Shown: piece after piece, positions 8,441 to 16,148 of the stretch | How positions within the stretch are numbered: the stretch's first letter is position 1 | Layout of the letters: the number at the start of each line of letters is the position of its first letter | Source of the DNA: Pseudarthrobacter albicanus | GTDB lineage: Bacteria; Actinomycetota; Actinomycetes; Actinomycetales; Micrococcaceae | Assembly (NCBI RefSeq): GCF_018224015.1 | Contig: NZ_JAGPOT010000019.1 | Coordinates: forward strand, 1 to 54,252 | Length of the DNA stretch: 54,252 bases | Reading direction: 5' to 3' | The notes under the pieces: generated by a model | Database searches by the model: none | What the model saw: the letters and a program-made list of their open reading frames with translations, nothing else | What the model was told of the DNA's origin: nothing | Program-made: the position numbers and the translations under genes

Positions 8441-8757
8441 ATCATCAGCTACGCACAAGATCGACGCTCAAAAAATACCGAATGCCATTCTGGGCCAAAG
8501 CCGATGCGAGCATTCCGACGTCGGGGAAGTGAGGGCAGCACCTATGAAACCCTGAAGCGCGTCTTCAATGTTCAGTTTGACGATCACGCGTCCTCAAGAC
8601 CGGGCCGACAGCTCGGCGTCACGACTCATGACGAAAAGCGGTCCCTCGCTGATATAGCGACGACGGGCATGGCGCTGGCAGAACCAACTCGGCTCCCTGA
8701 AGCAGAGGCGCTGACTTCGAAGTGACCTCCTCGGCGGCGAGTTCCTCGGGCATGTGA
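8441..8757. other. No gene seen
   Basis: Short frames here have no domain, ribosome binding site or codon bias. A minus-strand frame ending near 8600 with FVMSRDAEL weakly resembles the gene tails at 6952 and 10449 and may be a third, more eroded remnant. Confidence 0.4.
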
Positions 8758-9367
8758 TCAAGGTCTTCGTGAACACGAGGATTCAATTGCCATCCCGAAT
8801 TGCACCGAATCATGGCCAATCTGGGAAACCGCCGCCCCGACCTTCGAAGGGATGCTGTCGTAGCGACTCCGTCCGACTCGCTTAATAAGGCCTTGACGGA
8901 CGAAGCCTTCGAGGAGATCCAAGAGTTCGGCGCGATTGAGGTTCGCCGAGACTCGTTCGGCATGCGCTCGTCGGAGTTTGTTCAATGCTGGCATATCCTC
9001 AAGTGTGGACGCGGCTTCGACAGCGAGGGTGCCGTGCAGGGTGAGCAAATGTCCAACGTCGTGTCGGTTGAGTCCGGGTGTAAGCCCGGCGTGGTTGCGG
9101 TGGTTCAGTTTAACGAGTACCTCTTCGAGCGTTGGCTCAGAGCGATTTTCCGGGTAGCGACAGCCGCGGCAGACCCAGGGGATTCACATTAGAACGGCGC
9201 GATTCAGGCAACTTGAAGATCCTGTCACCTGGAACGCACGTCCCTCCGCAAATTCCGCATACACCAGGAAACTTGGCAACGATGCCGAACCTCTCCTCGT
9301 AGTTTCCTCGCGCCAGCTTCTTAACCGCCGCGGGCCGACAGTTGGCCAAGTCCTCTGTGTTTGTCAT
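8758..9367 (-). pseudogene. Frameshifted gene for a protein with a CxxC...CxxC zinc ribbon
   Basis: The N-terminal part (from ATG 9367) reads FPGVCGICGGTCVPGDRIFK, then the frame is lost. In the next frame PWVCRGCRYPENRSEP continues, supplying the second CxxC, and runs through EEVLVKLNHRNHAGLTPGLN and LRRAHAERVSANLNRAELLD to a stop at 8758. Removing one C from the four-C run at 9178-9181 would join both parts into one protein of about 200 residues with a complete zinc-ribbon. The break may be a true mutation or a homopolymer sequencing error. I do not recognise the family; two CxxC pairs and a helical C-terminal domain suggest a nucleic-acid-linked accessory protein. Confidence 0.6.
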
Positions 9368-9404
9368 GAGGCTAACCTATTGCGTTAGAAGCAAGAAACC
9401 AGTC

Positions 9405-9444
9405 TGACCTGCGGAGACAATGTGCCCGAGGTTGGACTCGAACG
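9405..9444 (-). repeat. Attachment-site copy 2 (tRNA-Leu 3' end)
   Basis: Thirty-seven of 40 bases match 23904-23943, including most of the last 21 bases of tRNA-Leu(CAA) and the downstream CTGACCTGCGG flank. No tRNA body follows. It separates segment A from segment B of the island array. Confidence 0.82.
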
Positions 9445-9525
9445 GGCTACTGAAAAGACTGGACTCCGAAGGAAACACAAGAATCCGGGCCCGTCCGGCA
9501 GCACCACGGGCGAGTCGGAAGCCCC

Positions 9526-9545
9526 GGTGTGCGCATTTGACACCC
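9526..9545. repeat. Imperfect palindrome in the second island-end module
   Basis: GGTGTGCGCA and TGACACC face each other about 80 bp inside attachment copy 2, at a position matching the perfect palindromes at 3992 and 12487. The surrounding GGAAGCC before it and the TCCGGGC...CTGCC after it are shared with the other modules. It looks like a decayed copy of the same site. Confidence 0.45.
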
Positions 9546-9614
9546 ATCCTCCCGCATTTGAACCTCGCCGTCCGGGCCGACGGCTGCCGTCGCGGATCGG
9601 TCCGAGTCGCTTCG

Positions 9615-9920
9615 TCAGGCGATTTGGATTCGTTCGTCGCCTAGCTCAACCTCGACACGAAGCCGGCCGCCGAGCGCCTCGACGTATTTCCGTAAAGTAT
9701 CGACCTGGGCACGATCAATGTCACCGTGTTCAATGCGGGACACCCTGTTCTGGCTGACATGCAGGCGCCCAGCCAGCTCGACCTGCGTCAGCTCAGAGGC
9801 CTCGCGGAGCTCCCGAAGCCGGTAGGCCCGGACCTCATCGACCATGCGCTTCTTGTGGGCATTCACAGCTGCCTGGTCAACCGGACGCTTGGCCAGTAGT
9901 TCCTCCATGGACTTCGCCAC
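9615..9920 (-). CDS. HigA-type XRE antitoxin
   Basis: The product is 101 residues, with an HTH at about 37-92 (LREASELTQVELAGRLHVSQ then NRVSRIEHGDIDRAQVD) and an N-terminal extension. Start GTG 9920 overlaps the toxin stop as TAGTG. Toxin-first order is the rule for HigBA pairs. The antitoxin would bind HigB and repress the operon, and direct repeats upstream at 10286-10313 are the likely operator. The same gene, broken by IS21, occurs at the same position relative to attachment copy 1, so the pair seems to belong to the end module of these islands. Confidence 0.88.
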   Translation of the reverse strand: MAKSMEELLAKRPVDQAAVNAHKKRMVDEVRAYRLRELREASELTQVELAGRLHVSQNRVSRIEHGDIDRAQVDTLRKYVEALGGRLRVEVELGDERIQIA

Positions 9921-10273
9921 TATGCCCCTCCTTTCAGAATCCTCAGATGATCATCGAACAGGTCATCAGCAACCGGAATGTTCGTCTTGTACCACTTGCT
10001 CCAGTTGCCCGCTTTGTGCCCCGCGACAAGCAAGATTGCCCGCCGCTCCGGATCAAAGGCAAACAGGATTCGCAGTTCCGACCGCCCGCTCGATCCCGGC
10101 CGCAGCTCCTTCATATTCTTATGCCGTGAACGAACCACTGTGTCGACCAATGGACGACCAAGTTGAGGCCCGCGCTCGGCGAGAAGCTCTAATGCAGCAA
10201 CGATCTGCTCATACGAGTCTTGGTCAAGACCTAACAGCCACGGCTCAACGAGTCCCACGTCAACATTCCACAT
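9920..10273 (-). CDS. HigB/Gp49-type mRNA-interferase toxin
   Basis: The product is 117 residues from ATG 10273 (120 from ATG 10282). It has the RelE/HigB (Gp49, PF05973) pattern: a proline/tryptophan-rich N-terminus, ALELLAERGPQLGRPLVDTV, HKNMKELRP, SELRILFAFDPERRAILLVA and the GHKAGNWSKWYKT signature. These toxins cleave mRNA on the ribosome. A -10-like TATTAT on the minus strand ends ten bases before ATG 10273, so a leaderless transcript starting at that codon is plausible; this is why I prefer it. The pair with the antitoxin at 9615-9920 looks complete. Confidence 0.88.
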   Translation of the reverse strand: MWNVDVGLVEPWLLGLDQDSYEQIVAALELLAERGPQLGRPLVDTVVRSRHKNMKELRPGSSGRSELRILFAFDPERRAILLVAGHKAGNWSKWYKTNIPVADDLFDDHLRILKGGA

Positions 10274-10285
10274 CGAGTCCATAAT

Positions 10286-10313
10286 ACAACTCAGGTGTTC
10301 TACAACTCAAGTG
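10286..10313. promoter_or_regulatory. Direct-repeat operator candidate of the HigBA pair
   Basis: ACAACTCAGGTG (10286-10297) and ACAACTCAAGTG (10302-10313) are 11/12 identical direct repeats, 16 bp apart start to start. They lie immediately upstream of the -10-like TATTAT and the toxin start. Such repeats over an XRE-regulated promoter suggest the antitoxin operator. Binding is inferred. Confidence 0.5.
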
Positions 10314-10448
10314 CTATATTGCGGCCACCACTTGTTGGACGTGCGGGAGGGACGCGCCGTCACACCCATGACGGTTGTGGCCAGGAAGTGCGTCGCAGAG
10401 AAGAAGATCTGGCAAGGCGACGATGTCGTCGTTATTCGAGGCGAGAAC

Positions 10449-10549
10449 TCAGACATCCTCAAGGCGCTTCAGTAGCCCGGCGTCGTGGCTCATTACGAAG
10501 TCAGACCCGCATTGATTTCTTGCCTGTGCCGATGACGCTGGACGTCCGA
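10449..10549 (-). pseudogene. Eroded gene tail related to 6952-7086
   Basis: The minus strand reads DVQRHRHRQEINAGL in one frame and, after a shift, DFVMSHDAGLLKRLEDV to a stop at 10449. Both parts align with the tail at 6952-7086. It is a remnant of the same unknown gene, again beside an antitoxin locus. Confidence 0.4.
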
Positions 10550-10619
10550 ACCGGCAACTTGTCCAAGAAGCACCGACTTGGAGATGTGCGCCTTGGCAAT
10601 AGGCTCACTCGGACGGCGG

Positions 10620-10807
10620 GCACGATCTTCTCACTCCTGCAGAAGAACGTGCTGGACAGCCAACGGTGGTCCACCCGGGCGCATCTACGCCTGGCCATCG
10701 TGGCCTGGATCGAGAAAACCTACCACCGGAAACGCCGCCAACGGGGCCTCGGACGGCTAACGCCGGTCGAGTTTGAGACAATCAATAGCGGTCTCAAAGC
10801 CGCCTGA
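10620..10807 (+). pseudogene. C-terminal remnant of an IS3-family transposase (OrfB)
   Basis: The frame FSLLQKNVLDSQRWSTRAHL, then IVAWIEKTYHRKRRQRGLG and LTPVEFETI, matches the conserved end of IS3-group OrfB integrase domains, containing the last part of the rve fold. Everything upstream, including the DDE core, is missing. The bases after the stop (to about 10850) look like the terminal repeat of the element. Only a right-end relic remains. Confidence 0.8.
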
Positions 10808-11140
10808 CAACACAAAACCCCGAGAGTCAACGAAATCCGGGCAGTCCCGATGTCTGGTTTGACGAATCGTTGTTGAATATCTGAGGGGACGCTGAGGGGA
10901 CGCTGAGGATGGCGTCTCGACCTCCACCCAGGTTTGCCGTCCGGGGTCCCGCTACGGGCACGGAAGGGCCGTGTTCTGACATTCTGCGCTGTCGCCTTGT
11001 GACATTGGGGAAGATCTGCGCGGACGCGATGGCCGACCCGAATAGTTCAAAACAGACAATGTTCTTCACCCGCAAAGACTATTCGCCTCACGTGTCATGC
11101 GTTTCCCGGCGACCGTTTGCCTCGGCAGCAAGCCCCGGGT
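10808..11140. other. Spacer with an 11-bp tandem repeat, no gene
   Basis: CTGAGGGGACG occurs twice in tandem at 10881-10902, followed by a partial third unit to 10908. No coding region is convincing, and the IS3 end occupies the first 40 bases. Possibly debris between the IS remnant and the DUF1801 gene. Confidence 0.4.
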
Positions 11141-11542
11141 TCAACGCCTCTTGCCCCCAACACCCGGCACGGACGCGACCTGCTTCATCCACGCCTCGAT
11201 CTGGCGTTCGTCGATGTCGTCCATGGATTCGAGCTCCACACCCCGCGTCGACTTGCCCATCCCCACCGGTGTCGCCGGCGGTACAGGCTCGAGCGCCGCG
11301 CCATTCACGAACATGAGCTTGACATGGCCAGCAAAACCGCCGCAGCTGAAGCACCATCCGTCGCCGACGCCGTAGTACGACATGCCCCACTTCACGGAGC
11401 GCAGGAGGTCGGGCAGCGTCTTTGCCGCCAGCGCATCGACCGTTTCGGCGATGCCGCGCTGCGGCTGTGGCAGGCTGGCGATATATGCGAAGACCGGCTT
11501 GTCGCCGACCGCCGCTTTCGCGGGGCTTGCCCTGCCGGTCAT
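11141..11542 (-). CDS. DUF1801 domain protein (YdhG-like)
   Basis: The 133-residue product carries the DUF1801 pattern: FAYIASLPQPQRGIAETVDA, then LLRSVKWGMSYYGVGDGWC, GHVKLMFVNGAALEPVP and a C-terminal WMKQ helix. This small cytosolic family is widespread in actinobacteria and Firmicutes and lacks an established biochemical role. The start at 11542 is the longest option; a shorter start cannot be excluded. It is the only apparently intact non-TA gene of segment B, an odd cargo for an island. Confidence 0.82.
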   Translation of the reverse strand: MTGRASPAKAAVGDKPVFAYIASLPQPQRGIAETVDALAAKTLPDLLRSVKWGMSYYGVGDGWCFSCGGFAGHVKLMFVNGAALEPVPPATPVGMGKSTRGVELESMDDIDERQIEAWMKQVASVPGVGGKRR

Positions 11543-12010
11543 GGCTTCCGGCAGCGTGGTGGCGACGTCGACATGTGCCGCTGTGCGCGTGGCCGGCTTT
11601 TGGGCGTCCCTCTTTACCGGTCTCCCTGCTGGTCATGGAGAGTATTATTCCTTACGCATCGCGAGAAGGAGCTAGAGCGTATCTCCGATTCAGACGACCA
11701 CCCACCAAGCCTCGAGGTCCAGTCATGTCGGAAACCGCTGCAAGGTGATGACCAGGTATGACACGCCAACCCGGACCGGAAGAACAGTCCGGGTCCCACA
11801 CACCTGGATTCTGTCGGAGTGACTTACATCCCCGCATGGACGCCGATAGATCTTCCGGCTGGGTGACCGACGGGTCTGCCAAGATCCTCCAGGACTTTCG
11901 AAGAACTGTAGGCAAGTCATGTCACTTGGAACGCGTGACTGCATGAAGTGGTGTCGGCAGAAATGGCAGAAGGGACGAAGATGCAAGCTGAACAGCCCCC
12001 GTCGACAGAC

Positions 12011-12027
12011 TGTGGACAATGTACACA
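12011..12027. repeat. Short palindrome resembling the island-end palindromes
   Basis: TGTGGACA and TGTACACA flank one A (one mismatch), followed by CCCC. It shares the TGTNNACA-N-TGTNNACA pattern of the perfect palindromes at 3992 and 12487 but has no attachment-site copy nearby. It could be a relic of a fourth island end. Confidence 0.35.
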
Positions 12028-12203
12028 CCCCTTTGGCCGGACAACCGGCCACATTCCCGCTCTTCCATCTCACAGAGGAGGACCGAATCGAGGCCAAAAA
12101 TCGAAGAAAATCCGCTCAGGTCATGTCATTCGCACAAGTCCGCGACATGAATAGGTGAAAGACCGACCACGCCCACCAGAACAAGCCAGAAAGGAGACCT
12201 AAA

Positions 12204-12275
12204 TGACCCCACATCCAGCAGGCGGAGGGCCACCAGCCAGGGCACCTGAACCCGCCACCCACCTAACTTCATAGG
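12204..12275 (+). CDS. Possible 23-residue mini-ORF with a strong ribosome binding site
   Basis: AAAGGAG lies seven bases before ATG 12204, and the frame encodes MTPHPAGGGPPARAPEPA followed by five residues and a stop. The good Shine-Dalgarno is the only support. Composition is proline- and alanine-rich with no recognisable motif, so it may be chance or a leader. Confidence 0.2.
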
Positions 12276-12376
12276 CCACCGCGGCGCCAGGCACCGACCG
12301 CGGCCAGCGTCAGAGGGACCCGCGAAGGGTCAATGTCCACACATTAAGCAAAACTTCCTCTGACGAGGGGGAACGC

Positions 12377-12398
12377 GTGCCCGAGGTGGGACTCGAAC
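12377..12398 (-). repeat. Attachment-site copy 3 (tRNA-Leu 3' end)
   Basis: Twenty-two bases (GTGCCCGAGGTGGGACTCGA plus AC) are identical to the 3' end of tRNA-Leu(CAA) at 23922-23943. The outer flank keeps only CCTCTGAC from the longer copies. It marks the start of segment C, which holds the defence-like genes. Confidence 0.82.
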
Positions 12399-12960
12399 CG
12401 CATCCCACCCCGTGAAAACACTGGGATCCTGCAAAAACAGAAGCATTCCGGGGCAGATCCGCCGATGTACGACCCATTCCGGAGCCAAGGGTGTTGACAC
12501 TGTCAACACCCTTTCTTGTCCTTACATCTCTGCCATCCGGGCCATGTCGCTGCCTTAGATGAGTTACATGGACGGGGACGAAGTTTCGCTGCACGCCATT
12601 TCGATATGTCTCATGATCGCTGGGCGGGTCCTCCGCGCAACCAGGGCGCTACCGCACCGGAAATGGAACCCTCCCAGAGCGAAGTGCACGGACTAGGGAC
12701 GAAAGTTTTCGCCCCGACGCGGTCCCCTAGCTTGCACTCCAGACCCTGAACCCTGCGCGGGTACCCAGCAGAACAGCACCCGCAACTAACCACGGCACAA
12801 CGACACACCGCTCCCCGGGCACCAAAGTCGTCACGGCCCGGTAGGGCTTCCGGTGCGCACACAGGTTTGAATCGATCGATTTCCTCATGATCCACCGCGT
12901 CAGCTCGTGCGCAATCGTCGTGAAATGCATGGTTTCATGACTCGGGACTCCTCTCGGTGT
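12399..12960. other. Island-end spacer of segment C, no gene
   Basis: The first 150 bases match the left end of segment A in layout (GCATCCC..., GATGTACGACCC, palindrome, ATCCGGGC...CTGCC). Short frames after that have no domain, and no integrase or TA pair is present, in contrast to segments A and B, which carry a higA at this place. A 25-bp stretch near 12730 resembles the sequence near 3530. Confidence 0.45.
12487..12513. repeat. Perfect palindrome in the third island-end module
   Basis: Arms AAGGGTGTTGACA and TGTCAACACCCTT flank a single C, giving 13-bp perfect arms about 90 bp inside attachment copy 3. It is the counterpart of the palindrome at 3992-4016: the outer GGGTGT and ACACCC are conserved, while the inner bases covary (GCACA/TGTGC against TGACA/TGTCA). 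Confidence 0.65.
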
Positions 12961-13830
12961 CTAGTCGTTGTCGCTATCCATGATTGGCTCCAGCGTTTCA
13001 AGCGCGGCGCGTGCTGCTGGGATCTGGGGAGCACTGGCTTCCGTAAACCACTCGCCGGAATCATCGCGCCGCTCGATCGCCCGGAGATCGAGGTGTTCGT
13101 ACGGCAAGACTGGTCTTCCCGAAACGGACAGGCCATTGGCGGTGCGTACGGCGAAGTGCTCCACTCGGATTGAGCGATACACCTTGGACACCTGGACCGG
13201 GCCACCCACGGATTCCTCGTTTCTAGATGAGTCCTGGGTTTGGCGGTAGAGGTATTCGAGAGGATGGTAGTCCAGCGCTCCGGATATAAGTCCCTTGTTG
13301 TAATCCCGGGCTAGCGCTCCCTGGAGTCTCCTACCGCCGTCTCCAATAGTAGCGAAGCGAGTTCCGCGTCCGTGGCCACGAAGTGCCGGAGGGAGTCGGC
13401 CCGGAGTGCCGTTGCCTGAGAAGCGCCAGTTGTCCTTATCGAATGTGTAACGGTAGATGCGAAAGCCGTTGAGTCTCCATGACCAGCCGGCTAGAAGGAA
13501 TTCACACTCAGGCACTTCGAGGGCGGCCGGCCCCTTTGCCTCGTCCAGTACTGCGTTCAGCACGCTCTCCAGATGTCTTGCGAACTGGTGAAGATCAAGG
13601 GTTCGAAGGGCCGAGCCGTTGTAGGAACGCGTGGTGGCGACAGCCTGGAACACCAACGGTAGTGCCCGCCAGGTGTTCCCCGCGAAGGCAAGGAGCGCGT
13701 CGTCGCGACCAACGTCGAATATCTTCGCGCAAGCGTCCCAACGCTCACCGCCACCAAGACGACTGTCGCTAACGACAATCATTTCCGAAAGCGGTCCCAC
13801 CTGACGTTCCCAGGCCACTACTGATGTCAC
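12961..13830 (-). CDS. Proteasome-like N-terminal-nucleophile (Ntn) hydrolase
   Basis: The product is 289 residues from GTG 13830. After removal of Met1 it would begin TSVVAW, like the threonine N-termini of HslV and proteasome beta subunits. The next marks line up with the proteasome active site: Asp22 in VVSDSR (Asp17 in beta subunits), Lys36 in DACAKIF (Lys33), and AFAGNTWRA (Gly47 loop). The first about 75 residues are therefore Ntn-fold-like; the rest is unfamiliar. A -10-like TAGTAT on the minus strand ends six bases before the GTG, suggesting a leaderless mRNA. It is transcribed divergently from the HEPN-motif gene. Protease activity is inferred; an inactive or amidase role is possible. 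Confidence 0.72.
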   Translation of the reverse strand: MTSVVAWERQVGPLSEMIVVSDSRLGGGERWDACAKIFDVGRDDALLAFAGNTWRALPLVFQAVATTRSYNGSALRTLDLHQFARHLESVLNAVLDEAKGPAALEVPECEFLLAGWSWRLNGFRIYRYTFDKDNWRFSGNGTPGRLPPALRGHGRGTRFATIGDGGRRLQGALARDYNKGLISGALDYHPLEYLYRQTQDSSRNEESVGGPVQVSKVYRSIRVEHFAVRTANGLSVSGRPVLPYEHLDLRAIERRDDSGEWFTEASAPQIPAARAALETLEPIMDSDND

Positions 13831-13982
13831 ATCGAGATACTATCTGGCTCTATCGTCCGCCGTAGAAACATGCGAACCCTCTTATTGCTTCCACCTTTGA
13901 ACTCCGTAGGCAAGACGGTACGTGCAAGCACAGCACAATGTAACGCTATGCCGAAAAGAGTCCGAGGTCCGACGACTAGCGA

Positions 13983-14016
13983 GGTGCACCTGAGCGGTGC
14001 ACCGCCGCACGGTGCA
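13983..14016. promoter_or_regulatory. Triple GGTGCA repeat between divergent segment C genes
   Basis: GGTGCACC occurs at 13983-13990 and 13996-14003, and GGTGCA at 14011-14016. The GTGCAC core is itself palindromic. The cluster lies between the starts of the Ntn-hydrolase gene (13830) and the HEPN-motif gene (14304), the place expected for a shared operator. No regulator gene is seen in the segment. Confidence 0.35.
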
Positions 14017-14303
14017 AGTGCCTTCTCGCGAACCCTCAGCCCTGAACGGGAAGTACACCGCCAGTGGTTACCACGGTCCTCGCCTACCCACTTCCCCATG
14101 GCCCTTCGGGTCCTTCGAATCGGTGACGAGCACCGAAGTCATGTCATAGATGACCCGGAATATTAGTGGCGAAATGAGACGCCTCATAGACGTCGATGCT
14201 CGCTGCAGATGTGATGCAGTTTCCCAGCCAAAACCTGATGCTCGATCATTGGGGCCGTCGCCATCGATGCTGGCTCCGGCCATCGACAAGCGACTATAGG
14301 AAT

Positions 14304-16148
14304 ATGGGCAAGAAGAAGATCGCACGAGAGTTACGTGGGCAGTTGATGCTCCAAATCGCCGCAGGACGGTTCTTCCGTCCCGATGTCCCGCTCAACGAGA
14401 CTGAGCACCGCTACACGGTCTACAGCAACGCTTGGTTCATCGGAGACCCTCCGATCAGGTTGCCGGTCGGGGAAGTGATCGCTTCGACCGAGATGGGGCT
14501 TACCTCATCGGCGATGATCGCGGTCGTCGACCGACTCGAACAACAACTCCCCGACGGCACCGATGATTTCATGATCGCCACTGATGGAACTGAGCTGGTC
14601 GACGACCTTGCCTACCTGATGACGTTTGCGCTGAACCGCACCGTCAGCCGGAACCACGACCAAATCCGGCGTCTGGTCACCGGCGACGGCAGGCCGCGCG
14701 GACGATCGGCCAACGACCTTTTCCCAGGCCTGTTTGAACCGAGGCAAACGGTGCAACCCAATCAGTGGGAAGATCTCCGGCGGTTCATGAACGACCTCCT
14801 TGGCCTGAGCCGAGACGACTTTGCGCGCGTCATGCGAGTCATCCGTAACGCGGTCGACGCAACACGACGAGCCCTCGACGATCCCACGGGTTCCTACACG
14901 GATCTGGTGGCTGCTCTCGAATCAATTTCGGACGACGAACTGTCCACCCCGGTGAAGTGGGACCGCTACGACGGCTCTAAGCGCAAGATTATCGACGCCG
15001 CCCTGGTAGGTCTAAATAAGGAAGCAGCCGACAAGGTTCGTGTTGCTGTTCTCATAGCCGATCGGGCGGGCCTGAAACGACGCTTCGTTTCTTCAACACT
15101 GGCCCGAATCTCACCGAACTACTACCGCGATGACGCCGCGGGGACGGTCCGGCCGCCTCGAGCACCGGACATCGAGCGGATGCTTGGCATTGCCTACGAC
15201 ATCCGGTCGCGACGAAGCCATGTACTCGAAGACCTCGGCGAAAGCGTGTGGCTTTTCACCGACGGCGCAGAAACAGCCTACGAACCGAGCTTCGAGCGCG
15301 TGCTCACCCTCGGCGGTCTATGGCGCCTCATCAGGCACGTAGTTCGACGGTACATCGCCGATGCGCAGAAGGTTCAGTCCGCCCCTTGGGACTACCGCAA
15401 CACCCTGCCCGGCATCGTTGAAATGCAGCTCGCACCGCAGTATTGGATCTGGCATACCGGCGGACTCACGGCGCAGACGGCGGCCCGAAGGCTTGATGGT
15501 TTCGCGGAGGCACTCATCGGCCGGATTAGCGGGCAACACACCGACGGATTCCCGCTCGACCAAGTCTGTCAGGAGATTGAAGATCTGGTCCCGAGGCTGC
15601 CCAACGGTGAGGCCAGGACGGCCCTAATCGCTATACACGTACTGTGGCATGCGTGGGTCGACGCCGCGGATCACCGCCCCGAGGCAGCGGCCTTCATTGA
15701 CGAGTACAAGGCCGTGCTGGAAACACCGTCACCTAGTGCGTACACAGTCTCGATTTTGTCGAACCACTCGATTCCGACATGGACCGTGGACGACTGGGGC
15801 ACCATGGCTCGGGCACGAAACGACGCCCGACACACAAAGAACCACGCGCCGTTACCCGCCGTCATCGAGGCACTGATCCAGCTCGAAGCCGCCGACCAAC
15901 TCGAAGCCGCTGGCAGACACGAGGAGGCGGTCACATTCGCCGCAAACGCCGTCGCAGAAATGCCCGGCAACGAGGCTCTTCTCGCCTGGGAAGCGCGCCT
16001 CGTCGCAGACGACCACGATCCCGATTTTGATGTTCACGCGTTCCTCTTCGGCGAGCGTAAGGGCGAAGTCAGCAAGGAGCCCTCCGAACACGAAGGGGCG
16101 GGCGAAACTTCAACCGAGGAGGATGGAGAGTCGAGGAATGAAAGTTGA
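14304..16148 (+). CDS. Large protein with HEPN-type RxxxxH motif and TPR-like C-terminus
   Basis: The product is 614 residues from ATG 14304. I prefer this start over ATG 14196 because third-position GC is low before it and rises after it, and an AGGA lies just upstream. Residues 301-306 are RSRRSH within GIAYDIRSRRSHVLEDLG, followed by a long helical stretch (LWRLIRHVVRRYI). This is the R-x4-H arrangement and setting of HEPN RNases, close to the Apea-like type. Near the C-terminus, AADQLEAAGRHEEAVTFAAN and AVAEMPGNEALLAWEARLVA look like a TPR unit, and the last 40 residues are acidic and disordered. The family is otherwise unknown to me. The STAND-like gene follows on the same strand after 389 bases. 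Confidence 0.65.
   Translation: MGKKKIARELRGQLMLQIAAGRFFRPDVPLNETEHRYTVYSNAWFIGDPPIRLPVGEVIASTEMGLTSSAMIAVVDRLEQQLPDGTDDFMIATDGTELVDDLAYLMTFALNRTVSRNHDQIRRLVTGDGRPRGRSANDLFPGLFEPRQTVQPNQWEDLRRFMNDLLGLSRDDFARVMRVIRNAVDATRRALDDPTGSYTDLVAALESISDDELSTPVKWDRYDGSKRKIIDAALVGLNKEAADKVRVAVLIADRAGLKRRFVSSTLARISPNYYRDDAAGTVRPPRAPDIERMLGIAYDIRSRRSHVLEDLGESVWLFTDGAETAYEPSFERVLTLGGLWRLIRHVVRRYIADAQKVQSAPWDYRNTLPGIVEMQLAPQYWIWHTGGLTAQTAARRLDGFAEALIGRISGQHTDGFPLDQVCQEIEDLVPRLPNGEARTALIAIHVLWHAWVDAADHRPEAAAFIDEYKAVLETPSPSAYTVSILSNHSIPTWTVDDWGTMARARNDARHTKNHAPLPAVIEALIQLEAADQLEAAGRHEEAVTFAANAVAEMPGNEALLAWEARLVADDHDPDFDVHAFLFGERKGEVSKEPSEHEGAGETSTEEDGESRNES

Larger units (their letters stand above)
11543..12376. 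other. Long gene-poor stretch in segment B
   Basis: I see no confident gene over some 830 bases. A plus-strand frame that ends at 12158 finishes with protein-like FHLTEEDRIEAKNRRKSAQ and may be a gene tail. A short palindrome at 12011 and a mini-ORF at 12204 are listed separately. The rest looks like degraded sequence. Confidence 0.45.

Noticed and set aside
12487..12513. Reading the island-end palindromes as rho-independent terminators
   Set aside because: The arms meet with a one-base centre, so no hairpin loop can form without opening several pairs, and the flanking T-tract is short. A protein-binding site is more likely.
12611..12895. A 94-codon minus-strand frame with several cysteines
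   Set aside because: No ribosome binding site, no domain, cysteines without a metal-binding spacing, and no codon bias.
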